NCBI RefSeq assembly: GCF_002407605.1
Contig: NZ_NXGV01000001.1
Location: 680,895-744,894 of the forward strand
Reading direction: 5' to 3'
Source of the DNA: Marinobacter sp. ANT_B65
Lineage (GTDB): Bacteria; Pseudomonadota; Gammaproteobacteria; Pseudomonadales; Oleiphilaceae
Length of the DNA stretch: 64,000 nt
Shown here: positions 17,373-25,809 of the stretch, piece after piece
Layout of the letters: every line of letters begins with the position of its first letter
How positions within the stretch are numbered: the stretch's first letter is position 1
Notes under the pieces: generated by a model
Databases searched by the model: none
What the model saw: only the letters and a program-made list of their open reading frames with translations
Told to the model about the DNA's origin: nothing
Translations under genes and position numbers: made by a program

Positions 17373-17792
17373 GACGGTTCACCTCCCTCCCATGGCCCGG
17401 CAGGGCATAAGACTGTGGAGATGAAACTAACAGGTGGGTACTTTTGTGCGTGGCACAAAACATCCCGGAGACGTGCTGGTGCAGACATTTTGAAATCCTC
17501 TCCACCTTGGCCGGATCTCGGCGGCAGTGGCGGTGTGTTGTTTTTGTCGTCCGGCTTGTGGCCGGCGTTTCGATTTCAGTCGCCCGGATATCCCGAAGGG
17601 GATTGCCCTTGTGGGGCCGGACCGAACGTAAACTAATCGCTGGAACCGGGGAGGTCAATTGCAAAATCGGCCGTTCCCAAACGTTGAGGTTCGTGTATCA
17701 GACACATTTTCAAAACTTGCTGGCAGATCAATAACTCACGTTTGCGGAAACTACTTATACGCGCGCCCGGAAATTTTCCTTAGCTTGCGTAG
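17373..17792. other. Long divergent intergenic region before leucine dehydrogenase and azlC
   Basis: 420 bases without a convincing gene. It holds a perfect 19-base palindrome (17442-17460, listed separately). Short frames on both strands here lack ribosome-binding sites. No good RBS precedes azlC at 17793. Confidence 0.6.
17442..17460. promoter_or_regulatory. Palindrome, candidate operator
   Basis: TTTTGTGC and GCACAAAA are separated by three bases. It lies 70-88 bases upstream of the leucine dehydrogenase start. No T tract or coding gene explains it, and the size fits a dimeric regulator site. Confidence 0.4.
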
Positions 17793-18530
17793 ATGACAAA
17801 CACCACATATCCCTACCAGTTTCAGCCCGCGAAGGTTCGTTCGGAGCTTGTCCGGATGTTTCCCATTTCATTATTTGTAGTGGCGTTCGGCGCTGCATTT
17901 GGTTTGGCGGCCGTGCAGCAAGGGCTGGGACCTCTTGAATCCCTGCTCATGAGTACCCTGGTATTTGCCGGAGCTTCGCAGTTTGCCGCCATTGATATGT
18001 GGGGGACGGAAGTCTCGGTTATCCCCGTTATGATCGTGGTATTTGCCATCAACTCCCGCCATCTTCTTATGGGTGCCTCGCTTTATCCCATGCTCAAAGA
18101 TGTTTCTCCCGGAAAACGCTACGGCCTTCTCCTGTTTCTTACCGATGCCAACTGGGCTGTATCTGCACAGGAGTACCAGGGTGGCAGGCGCAATCTCGAG
18201 GTGATTCTGGGCGGAGGGCTGGTGCTCTGGCTTGCATGGATTGTAGGCACCTGGCTGGGTGTTTATTTCGGTGGCTTTTTACAGAATCCCAAAAGCCTTG
18301 GAATGGATATGGTGCTGGGCTGCTTTCTGCTTGCCATGGCACTCGGCGGAAAGAAGAATCCCCGGGTACTGGTTGCCTGGACTCTGGCTGCGATTGCCTC
18401 ATTGGCCGCGTGGAAATGGCTGCCTGCCAATACCCATGTGGTAGCGGGGGCCCTGGCCGGTGGCGTGGTCGGGTACTTCTGGCTTGAAAAAAAGCCGGAT
18501 GATGCAGGCGCCGGGGGGGAAACTGCATGA
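17793..18530 (+). CDS. azlC: Branched-chain amino-acid exporter, large subunit
   Basis: 245 residues, typical AzlC/YgaZ length. Conserved blocks: PISLFVVAFGAAFGLAA (about 24-40), STLVFAGASQFAAIDMW (about 54-70) and INSRHLLMGASLYP (about 87-100), with several membrane spans (six or more). AzlC with AzlD forms a two-subunit exporter of branched-chain amino acids or analogues. The stop overlaps azlD by four bases (ATGA). No clear RBS is visible before 17793. Confidence 0.93.
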   Translation: MTNTTYPYQFQPAKVRSELVRMFPISLFVVAFGAAFGLAAVQQGLGPLESLLMSTLVFAGASQFAAIDMWGTEVSVIPVMIVVFAINSRHLLMGASLYPMLKDVSPGKRYGLLLFLTDANWAVSAQEYQGGRRNLEVILGGGLVLWLAWIVGTWLGVYFGGFLQNPKSLGMDMVLGCFLLAMALGGKKNPRVLVAWTLAAIASLAAWKWLPANTHVVAGALAGGVVGYFWLEKKPDDAGAGGETA

Positions 18531-18838
18531 CCATCGAAACCAACACTACGGGTGTTCTTGCCCTGATCCTGATTATGACACTGGTTACCCTGGCAACCCG
18601 GTTCGGTGGCGTTTTTGTCATGTCCTTTGTGAAGATAAGCCCTCGTATCGAGAGCTTTATCAACACCATGGCCAGCTCCGTGCTTATCGCCATCATCGTA
18701 CCTATGGCCTTTGGCGGCGATGCGGGCGCGATTGCCGCCCTGTCTGTTACTGCCATCACAATGCTCCTTCTCAAGAAACCCTTACCGTCCATAGCCGCAG
18801 GTATTCTCGCCGCTGCGCTCATCCGGTATCTGTTTTAG
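18527..18838 (+). CDS. azlD: Branched-chain amino-acid exporter, small subunit
   Basis: 103 residues, normal for AzlD/YgaH. Four hydrophobic segments with the family motif LATRFGGVFVM (about 22-32) and a Pro-containing LIAIIVPMAF block. It starts within the end of azlC, so the two are translationally coupled. Confidence 0.92.
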   Translation: MTIETNTTGVLALILIMTLVTLATRFGGVFVMSFVKISPRIESFINTMASSVLIAIIVPMAFGGDAGAIAALSVTAITMLLLKKPLPSIAAGILAAALIRYLF

Positions 18839-18865
18839 TTATTGGAGACAAAAGGCGGAGAGATA

Positions 18866-20260
18866 GTGTGTGCGGAAAACTCTCAAGTTCGATGCCTGCT
18901 GGCCGATATGCGGGTATTGAGCCAGGGTATCGAGAGGCAGGCCCGCACCATGATTTTGTCCAGTCAGATTTCTTTCCTTCAGGGGAATTCCCGTCAGGTA
19001 ACAAGCTTCGACCAGAGCCAGCTGCGAATTAACCAGCAGCAATTGTCTGGCGCCGGTACGGAAGGCCAGGGAAGTGGCTCGCAGTTGAATATAGCCCGCG
19101 ATGCTGCTTACCGTTACAGCAGTCAGGAACAGCTTGGGTTCACCAGTTCCAGTACTGTAAGCGGTGGCGACCGTAATGCCGTGTTTTCCAGCGCAGAGCT
19201 GGTGGAGAAAACCTCTGAGCTGTTTCTCCGTGGCCAACAGGCCATCAGCGTAGGCCGTGCTGCCCTGGGTGGTGAGTCCGGTTCTCAGGCGAGCGGCAGC
19301 ATATCTGTTGAAGCGAGCCGCTACATGTTCTATTCCGAGAGCGAAACCCGCTCATTCGCGTCGAGCGGAAGCATTACGCTGGAGAACGGTGAAACCATAG
19401 ATTTCACACTTTCCCTCCGCCAGTCCCAATCCCGGAGTTACGAGTACTCTGAAAATCTTCGTATTGAAGAGCGCCCGATGACCGATCCCCTGGTTATCAA
19501 CTTTGGCAGCTCGACGGCCCGGCTTACAGATACGTTGTTTGAGTTTGATCTTGATGGCGATGGAGAAACCGGGCAGTTTGCAACTCTTGGCAGCGGCAGT
19601 GGTTATCTTGTGTTCGATCGCAATGGGAACGGCGAAGTGGATGATGGCACCGAATTGTTCGGGCCTCAGAGTGGTTCCGGTTTTGGCGAATTAGCCAGGT
19701 TTGATGACGACGGCAATCAGTGGATAGATAGCAACGACGAGGTGTTTTCATCTCTCTCGGTCTGGGTGCAGACTGCCGATGGTTCCCAAGCGTTGAAGAC
19801 TCTTGGAGAGGTTGGGGTGCAGGCCCTGTACGTGGGCAGTGCCGAAGACAGTTTCACACTCACGAATCGCCAGGGCGTGCCATTGGGGCAGGTTCAGGCT
19901 TCAGGCATTTACCTGACCGCCGATGGTGAAGTTCGCACTCTTGAAGAGATCACTCTGGCAGAGCAACACACAGGGCAGGTGCAATCCGCAGAACTGGTGC
20001 CGGGTGGCAATGATAACGGTGGCGAGAGTAGCGGGTTTCTGGATGCCCGAACTGAGGCAATCCGTGATGCGCTGACAAAGCTTGGTGAGATCCGGGAAAA
20101 GCAAAAGGCGTTTATTGAAGAAACCAAAGATCTTGGAAAGTCTGAATCACCGCTGGATGAATACATGAGTATCATCGAGCGGTTGCGGCTTGAACTGCTG
20201 AACAGCCAGGATGAGAAGATGCAGGCTGCTAGCCGGTACCTTGAGTTTGCCAGGGTATGA
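18866..20260 (+). CDS. Protein with EF-hand-like calcium-binding loops
   Basis: About 464 residues from a GTG at 18866 (GGCGGAGAG upstream); ATG at 18953 is a possible later start and a TTG at 18842 an earlier one. No signal peptide. The N-terminal half is Ser and Gln rich (QVTSFDQSQLRINQQQ, repeated SGS segments). The middle has three Asp/Asn-rich loops, DLDGDGETGQF, DRNGNGEVDDGTELFG and DDDGNQWIDSNDEVF, followed by LSVWV...LKTLGEVGVQAL, a module seen in calcium-binding RTX-type proteins. The C-terminal 80 residues look helical and coiled. It starts 27 bases after azlD. Function unknown. Confidence 0.65.
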   Translation: MCAENSQVRCLLADMRVLSQGIERQARTMILSSQISFLQGNSRQVTSFDQSQLRINQQQLSGAGTEGQGSGSQLNIARDAAYRYSSQEQLGFTSSSTVSGGDRNAVFSSAELVEKTSELFLRGQQAISVGRAALGGESGSQASGSISVEASRYMFYSESETRSFASSGSITLENGETIDFTLSLRQSQSRSYEYSENLRIEERPMTDPLVINFGSSTARLTDTLFEFDLDGDGETGQFATLGSGSGYLVFDRNGNGEVDDGTELFGPQSGSGFGELARFDDDGNQWIDSNDEVFSSLSVWVQTADGSQALKTLGEVGVQALYVGSAEDSFTLTNRQGVPLGQVQASGIYLTADGEVRTLEEITLAEQHTGQVQSAELVPGGNDNGGESSGFLDARTEAIRDALTKLGEIREKQKAFIEETKDLGKSESPLDEYMSIIERLRLELLNSQDEKMQAASRYLEFARV

Positions 20261-20267
20261 TCCGAAG

Positions 20268-21188
20268 CTACACGGCAATAGTCCCCGGGGCTGTTGCCCG
20301 CTTTATATTCCAGAGGCGCTTCAACTCTTTGACAAACTTCTTGTCTCCGCCAGATTCCGATGAGACCCATAATTCGAATTCGTTGCCATAAACATCCGAG
20401 ATTGTGATTACTGTATCTTCAAGCCAGGATTTCGACCATTTCACGTCTACCGCTTCGATTTCTTCATACGCGGCAAAAGCGCTATAGACGATTCCATCCT
20501 CCGGATCCATTCCGTAGGAGGTGACATAGTCCTGGCTTATGAACTGCCCATCTTCCTTGATTGACAGTACACCGCCAGAATAGAAGTAAATGATGTCTTC
20601 ATCTTCCGCCAGAATTTCCTGATTGCGCAAATAGATCAAATCGCGTTCCCACAACGAATCACCGGAAACCACCATTGTACTTGGAAAGAATCCGGTGCTT
20701 AGCAGGATCAAAAACACGACTATTGGCCCACCGGTCAGGTAAGCCACAAAGTTTAGCGGTCTGTGACCTGTATGATTTTTCGCATCCGGATGAGAGCTGT
20801 TAACTTTTGATATGGCAGAAACAGCAGGCAACATGGGCATGAAAGTAAAGAAGGAAAGAAGCCAGTATGGATCGGGAGCCTTCCAGATATAGCTTAATAA
20901 AAGCAAACAGATCGCCAGAAAAACAGCGAATGTTTTGTTGCTGATTGCCCCTGGCGAATGATTCCGGGCCAGGTCAGAAAGAAGGGAGTAATACCAGAAC
21001 GGATAGAAAAAGGATCGCCAGAAAGGCCAGATACCGGAGCCATCCCGGGTCTTGATATAACGCCAGTTCTTGTAGTTCCAATAAAATTCGTACAAGCCTA
21101 AAGTACAGATCGACATCAGGCAGAACTTCCACGGAGATACCATGAAGTAGCGATGGTGATCCTGACGTTGTGCTTCAGTGCTGGTCAT
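20268..21188 (-). CDS. Membrane protein of unknown function
   Basis: 306 residues from ATG 21188, which has AAGGA five bases upstream; a longer frame starts at 21227. The N-terminal half holds several membrane spans in a Trp/Tyr/Phe-rich context (CTLGLYEFYWNYKNWRYIK at about 28-46, FFYPFWYYSLL about 59), which resembles DUF4234-type membrane proteins. From about 170 a soluble region follows with EDEDIIYFYSGG and a terminal domain of beta character. The 5 bases before the convergent EF-hand gene leave no terminator. No function recognised. Confidence 0.6.
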   Translation of the reverse strand: MTSTEAQRQDHHRYFMVSPWKFCLMSICTLGLYEFYWNYKNWRYIKTRDGSGIWPFWRSFFYPFWYYSLLSDLARNHSPGAISNKTFAVFLAICLLLLSYIWKAPDPYWLLSFFTFMPMLPAVSAISKVNSSHPDAKNHTGHRPLNFVAYLTGGPIVVFLILLSTGFFPSTMVVSGDSLWERDLIYLRNQEILAEDEDIIYFYSGGVLSIKEDGQFISQDYVTSYGMDPEDGIVYSAFAAYEEIEAVDVKWSKSWLEDTVITISDVYGNEFELWVSSESGGDKKFVKELKRLWNIKRATAPGTIAV

Positions 21189-21296
21189 TTCAATCCTTGT
21201 AAGGTTTAAACCCACTTCTGTGAGCAATAAGAGCGTTTTGTATGCAGATTATGCAAATTACTCCACAGCAATCCCGTAGAGCAAGGCCAGCCACTA

Positions 21297-22463
21297 TCAG
21301 GCCCCGTCGTTCTGCCGGAACGGAAGCGCTGTTTTGGCCTCCTCGTAGTAATTCATAACCTGATCTGCCTCTTCCCGGGTAAAGGCTTCGATGGCCTCAC
21401 GAAACCCCGGGTGGGCGATTCCATGCCATGAATGTGTAAGCTCCGGCTCGAAGCCCCGTACCAGTTTGTGTTCTCCCTGAGCGCCTGCGTCAAAGGTCTG
21501 GAGCTCCAGCTCAATGGCTAATTCTATGCCCTGGTAGTAGCAGGTTTCAAAGTGCAGATGGTTGTATTCATCAAGGCAGCCCCAGTAGCGACCGTAAAGA
21601 GTGTTTCCGCCGCTCAGGAACAGGGCGCCCGCAATCATCTCATCATCTTTCAGCGCTACGATTACATGCAGGTGGTCGGGCATTGTCTCCCTTAGTTGCT
21701 CAAAGAACTGTTGGGTCAGATAAGGTCGCTGCCCGCGCTTCAGGTAGGTGGCCTGATAAAAAACATAGAACGCAGCAAGAACGTGATCGGAAATCTCCCG
21801 GCCATGAAACCGGGTGAAGCTGATGTTCTGCTCTGCCACCAGGCGGCGCTCCTTGCGTATGGACTTGCGTTTGCGGGAGGTGAGCTGGTTCAGGAAGTCG
21901 TCGAAGCCGCTGTAGCCCCGATTGTGCCAGTGGAACTGGCAGCCAATCCGGTGCAGTTGTCCGTCGTGTTGCAGCAGTTTCTGATCCTCTGCATCCGGAA
22001 ACAGCAGATGCCAGGAATGTGCGCCAAGGCGGGAGATCAGAGTGTCCAGAAGGTCATGAATCTGATGAGCGTTCAGTGTGCTCCGCAGTTGCGGATCAAG
22101 CAGTAGTCGCGGCCCCTGGGAAGGTGTAAAAGGGACAGAGATAAGAAGTTTGGGGTAATAGTTCAGGCCATAACGCTGGTAAGCGTCTGCCCAGGCCCAG
22201 TCGAAGACATACTCTCCTCTGGAGTGGGTTTTCAGGTAGGCGGGCGCAATTCCGGTAACCTGGTCATTCACACGGAATATAATGTGGCTGGGGTTCCATC
22301 CGGTTTCTTTGCTGGTGCAACGGGAGGTTTCCAGTGCTTCGAAAAACTCATACCGGAGAAACGGATTGTCGACGCCAGCCAGCCGTGTCCATGTTTCCCG
22401 GGGGATATCGGATACGGACTGGCAGGTATCGAGGGTTATGATCGATTCTTCGGTTTCTGACAT
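21297..22463 (-). CDS. GNAT-like acyltransferase, COG3146/DUF482 family
   Basis: 388 residues, typical for this family. Recognised by NPFLRYEFFEALE (about 33-45), GRGEYVFDWAWADAYQRYGLNYYPKLL-like block (about 82-106), RKRKSIRKERR (about 197-207), GRYWGC and HFETCYYQGIELAIE (about 302-316), and the GAQGEHKLVRGFEP segment (about 325). These proteins have a FemAB/GNAT-like fold; the substrate is unknown. AAGGAG precedes the ATG with an unusually long spacer. Confidence 0.88.
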   Translation of the reverse strand: MSETEESIITLDTCQSVSDIPRETWTRLAGVDNPFLRYEFFEALETSRCTSKETGWNPSHIIFRVNDQVTGIAPAYLKTHSRGEYVFDWAWADAYQRYGLNYYPKLLISVPFTPSQGPRLLLDPQLRSTLNAHQIHDLLDTLISRLGAHSWHLLFPDAEDQKLLQHDGQLHRIGCQFHWHNRGYSGFDDFLNQLTSRKRKSIRKERRLVAEQNISFTRFHGREISDHVLAAFYVFYQATYLKRGQRPYLTQQFFEQLRETMPDHLHVIVALKDDEMIAGALFLSGGNTLYGRYWGCLDEYNHLHFETCYYQGIELAIELELQTFDAGAQGEHKLVRGFEPELTHSWHGIAHPGFREAIEAFTREEADQVMNYYEEAKTALPFRQNDGA

Positions 22464-22521
22464 ACAGGTACGGACTCCTTGATGGCTTCCGTTACCTTAC
22501 GTCAAAAAAACCGAATCGTGA

Positions 22522-22893
22522 TCACTCTGGTGCCATATCGCAGCGCTTTTCCATCTTTTCCATCATTTTTTTCATGCGCTTTTCGTGCTTCTGGTGCCTT
22601 TCTTCATGAATCTCGTTCCAGATTTTGCGCTGATCGTCGTTCAGCTCCAGGCGTTTGGCCATAGCTTCTTCGCGCTCAGCCATCTTCTTTTCACGCTCAG
22701 CCATCTTCTTTTCACGCTCGGCTTTGTCAAAGGGGCCTTTGCCTTCGCGCATGTTTTCGCACATTTCTGTCTTGTCACGGGGGCCATCGCCACGGTGATC
22801 GGAATGGTTGCCTGCAAACACCGCAGGGCTGGCAGCAAAAAGGGTAGAGGCCAGAAGGCCGGCTGCAATGATAGAAGTTTTACGTTTGCTCAT
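22522..22893 (-). CDS. Spy/CpxP-like periplasmic protein
   Basis: 123 residues with a signal peptide (MSKRKTSIIAAGLLASTLFA, cleavage near VFA-GN at about 27). The mature part is short, very charged and helical, with tandem heptads EKKMAER (about 60-75) and a region LELNDDQRKIWNEIHEER (about 82-99) that corresponds to the LTxxQ motif of Spy/CpxP. In that family the protein is a periplasmic chaperone and stress sensor. It is divergent from a Cpx-like two-component system and shares a control region with GTAAA boxes, which supports a CpxP role. The 7-residue repeat is encoded by a 21-bp direct repeat. Confidence 0.75.
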   Translation of the reverse strand: MSKRKTSIIAAGLLASTLFAASPAVFAGNHSDHRGDGPRDKTEMCENMREGKGPFDKAEREKKMAEREKKMAEREEAMAKRLELNDDQRKIWNEIHEERHQKHEKRMKKMMEKMEKRCDMAPE

Positions 22894-22974
22894 GATAATT
22901 CCTTATACAGTTGAGTAGCTGCTTAACCGGTTTCGGCATAAGCATGATTCGCCCCTATAGTACTGCGAGTCTTG

Positions 22975-23000
22975 GTAAATGAGCGTCAAGGGCATGTAAA
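22975..23000. promoter_or_regulatory. CpxR-like boxes
   Basis: GTAAA (22975), GTCAA (22985) and GTAAA (22996) are spaced by five and six bases. The first pair matches the CpxR consensus GTAAA-N5-GTAAA at nine of ten bases. They lie between the Spy/CpxP-like gene and the CpxR-like gene. Confidence 0.6.
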
Positions 23001-23108
23001 GGTTCTGCAAAGGAGACATGCGTGGCGCCGGCAGGTTGCAGAGGCCGTGTTAAACTGCCGGCTACATCTTGCACACACCGATTAAGCAAACGCGGGTAGA
23101 TATAAACA

Positions 23109-23795
23109 ATGCAGAACAGAGTCTTGCTGGTAGAGGATGATGACGAACTCCGTGAATTGCTTGCCCGCTATTTAAGTGGTCAGGGATTCACTGTGCGCGA
23201 AGCTGCCAATGGCAAAGATGGTCTGGCACTGGCTTTGGGACAACACTGCGACATTGTTGTTCTGGATATCATGCTACCGGACATTAATGGCCTTGAGGTG
23301 TTGCGTGAATTGCGCGCAGAAACCCACCTGCCGGTGGTGTTGCTGACTGCGCGGGGTGACGAAACAGATCGCATTGTAGGATTCGAAGTAGGTGCAGACG
23401 ACTATATTCCTAAACCCTGCAACCCTCGCGAACTCGTGGCCCGGCTGCAGGCAATTCTTCGCCGGGTAGCCTGGGACCAGAAAACGGATGTGAAAGCTGA
23501 CATACATTATGGAGACTTGCGTGTGGAGTCTGACCACCGCCGCATATATCACCATGGTGAACCCTTGGAGCTGACAGCCACCGAATACGAAATTCTTCAG
23601 GTACTGCTGGCCCACGCTGGTAGTGTTGTGCGTAAAACAGATCTTATGCAATGGGCGCTGGGGCGTCGCCTTGAGGCCTTTGATCGCACGCTGGACATGC
23701 ATATCAGCAATCTCCGCAAGAAACTGGGCAACGATGATCCTCCCAGAATTGAGACTGTGCGCGGCCTGGGCTACAGCTACCGGGTGCCAGAATGA
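23109..23795 (+). CDS. cpxR: OmpR-family response regulator, CpxR-like
   Basis: 228 residues. Receiver domain 1-115 with acidic pocket EDDD (9-12), phosphoacceptor Asp in VVLDIMLPD (about 53), Thr in LLTARGDE and Lys in YIPKPCNPRELVARL; the last block is characteristic of CpxR. C-terminal winged helix (about 135-225; ELTATEYEILQVLLAHAG and RGLGYSYR). Overlaps the kinase gene by four bases. Likely controls the divergent Spy/CpxP-like gene and envelope stress functions. Confidence 0.9.
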   Translation: MQNRVLLVEDDDELRELLARYLSGQGFTVREAANGKDGLALALGQHCDIVVLDIMLPDINGLEVLRELRAETHLPVVLLTARGDETDRIVGFEVGADDYIPKPCNPRELVARLQAILRRVAWDQKTDVKADIHYGDLRVESDHRRIYHHGEPLELTATEYEILQVLLAHAGSVVRKTDLMQWALGRRLEAFDRTLDMHISNLRKKLGNDDPPRIETVRGLGYSYRVPE

Positions 23796-25108
23796 AGCGC
23801 CGGCTGATGGTTCCATTGTTCTGGCGGATTTTCCTGTTGATCTGGCTGGCTATGGCCGTAACTGTGGTTGTTAGTAATCTTGCTTCGCAGGTGTTGCTGG
23901 ATCGCGAGAGGGCTGGTATTGAACGTCAGCTTGAATTGCGGGATCTGGGGCTGGAAGTGGCAGCCATCAGGGAGAGCCACGGACGCAGGGAGGCGTATAA
24001 GTTTCTCAGTGCTCAGGGGGAGGAACTGGGCCTGCATCTGATGATGATCAGTGCCGCTGATAGTGAGCGTTTACCTTCCGATATTCGCTCACGAATCAAA
24101 TCCGGGTGGTATCGGCAAAAGCCTGCAGTTGTTGATATGGGGGACGGGTATCGCCTGATCGCCTGGCCCAAAATGGATGGGGAGGGCTGGCTGGAACCCC
24201 GGGTTTTCCGGTATATGGAGACGGGGCTGGCGTTTATTCTGATCACTCTCGCATGCTGGCTGATTGCACGCTTTGTGTCGCGGCCCATGAGGCACATGGA
24301 AAGCACCGCGCGGGCCATAGCCGGTGGCAATAACGAGCTGCGGGTCAACGAGAGCATAGCGGCGCGCAGAGATGAGGTCGGGCAGCTTGCTACCGCATTT
24401 AATGCGATGACCGATCAGCTTTGTAACTTGCTGGACCGGCAGAAACATCTGTTAAGAGATATTTCTCACGATCTCAGAACCCCGCTGGCGCGTCAGAGAG
24501 TTGCCATTGAGCTTGCCAGTGAAGGTGGTATCGAAGACGAATTGATGACCAGTATCCTGCGCCAGAATGAACGTCTTGAAACCATGACCGGCCAGATACT
24601 GACCCTGTACCGGGTTATCGAGCAGGGTGGAAATATAGCCCGGGAGCCAATACGGCCTCTGGAATTGCTGAATGACGTATTACGGGATGCTGCAGATTAT
24701 GCGGAACACCAGCGGGTGGATTGCAAACTGCGGTCAACGCCCGAAAGTACCGGAGTGTCAGTGCTTGGGGACGCCGGCTTGTTGCAGCGGGCGTTCGACA
24801 ATATCCTGCAGAATGCCCTGGATCACACTCCTCCGGGTAAGGTGGTTCATGTTTCGCTGGAGCAGTCCTCCGGATGGATAAGTCTTACCATTACAGATGA
24901 GGGCCCTGGCGTTGCGGGTGACATTCTCGAACATCTTTTTGAGCCGTTTTTCCGGGCGGACAAATCCCGTGGAGGGCAGGGTTGGGGGCTTGGTCTGGCT
25001 ATTTCCAGAGATATTATCCTGGCCCATGATGGAGAAATCTCCGCACACAATGGTGAAGGGGGTGGCTTGCAGGTCGTGGTCCGGCTACCAGTGTTCGCCA
25101 TCGACTAA
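23792..25108 (+). CDS. cpxA: Sensor histidine kinase, CpxA-like
   Basis: 438 residues. Membrane segment at about 10-32, periplasmic loop to about 145, second span about 147-165, then HAMP (about 166-220), H-box LLRDISHDLRTPLARQRVA with the phosphorylated His at about 228, and an ATPase domain (NILQNALDHTPPG, ITDEGPGV, GWGLGLAIS). It phosphorylates the response regulator encoded just upstream. Shorter than E. coli CpxA (457), with a compact sensor loop. Confidence 0.9.
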   Translation: MKRRLMVPLFWRIFLLIWLAMAVTVVVSNLASQVLLDRERAGIERQLELRDLGLEVAAIRESHGRREAYKFLSAQGEELGLHLMMISAADSERLPSDIRSRIKSGWYRQKPAVVDMGDGYRLIAWPKMDGEGWLEPRVFRYMETGLAFILITLACWLIARFVSRPMRHMESTARAIAGGNNELRVNESIAARRDEVGQLATAFNAMTDQLCNLLDRQKHLLRDISHDLRTPLARQRVAIELASEGGIEDELMTSILRQNERLETMTGQILTLYRVIEQGGNIAREPIRPLELLNDVLRDAADYAEHQRVDCKLRSTPESTGVSVLGDAGLLQRAFDNILQNALDHTPPGKVVHVSLEQSSGWISLTITDEGPGVAGDILEHLFEPFFRADKSRGGQGWGLGLAISRDIILAHDGEISAHNGEGGGLQVVVRLPVFAID

Positions 25109-25128
25109 CCAAAACCACAGGCGAGTTC

Positions 25129-25734
25129 ATGAAGAAAGATTATCCGGTACCAGCCGGCTATCTGGAGCGGGAAACGGAAGTTAAGAAAAGCCGCTTTATT
25201 GCCCGGGTTGTACCTGTGGCCAACCGGGACGAAGTAAAAGACTGGGTGGAGAAGGCTCATCAGGACCACCCCGATGCGCGCCATATATGCTGGGCCTACC
25301 AGATCGGGCGCCCCGGCTCTGCGGCTGAAGCCGGAATGAACGATGACGGCGAGCCTTCAGGTACCGCCGGCAAGCCGATTCTCAGTGTGATTCAGCACAA
25401 GGATATGGGGGATGTTCTGGTCATGGTGATCCGCTATTTCGGTGGTATCAAACTTGGTGCCGGTGGTCTTGTAAGAGCCTATGCGGGCGCCGCTGAGAGC
25501 GTGCTCTCGGAAGTTGGCCGGGTTTTCCACAAACCGCTCAGCGCAGCAAACATAACGATGGGATTTGCAGGTGAACAGCCGCTGCGGCACTGGTGTGATG
25601 TTCATGTGGCTGAACTTGATTCGGTTACCTATGGAACTCATGTAAGCGCGCGCGTTCTCGTTCCCGAAGACCAGACGGATGCCTTTTCCGCCTTTTGTGA
25701 TGCCCACAAGATGGATTACAGTTTTGAGAAATGA
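25129..25734 (+). CDS. yigZ: IMPACT-family protein YigZ
   Basis: 201 residues, the E. coli YigZ length. N-terminal UPF0029 domain with KKSRFIARVVPV (about 18-29), DARHICWAYQIG (about 49-60), NDDGEPSGTAGKPIL (about 71-85) and RYFGGIKLGAGGLVRAY (about 101-117), followed by the small DUF1949 domain. Proteins of this family bind nucleic acid or ribosomal factors; the bacterial role is unsettled. It follows the kinase by 20 bases. Confidence 0.95.
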   Translation: MKKDYPVPAGYLERETEVKKSRFIARVVPVANRDEVKDWVEKAHQDHPDARHICWAYQIGRPGSAAEAGMNDDGEPSGTAGKPILSVIQHKDMGDVLVMVIRYFGGIKLGAGGLVRAYAGAAESVLSEVGRVFHKPLSAANITMGFAGEQPLRHWCDVHVAELDSVTYGTHVSARVLVPEDQTDAFSAFCDAHKMDYSFEK

Positions 25735-25809
25735 TCCGGTGAAATCGCATCGGATAACGGTCTTTTACGTATACTGGTATCAGATCCCAAAACAGACAGG
25801 GAGTAAGTG

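Noticed and set aside
17350..17734. Small open frames between leucine dehydrogenase and azlC
   Set aside because: No RBS, odd composition and overlap on both strands; probably non-coding control region.
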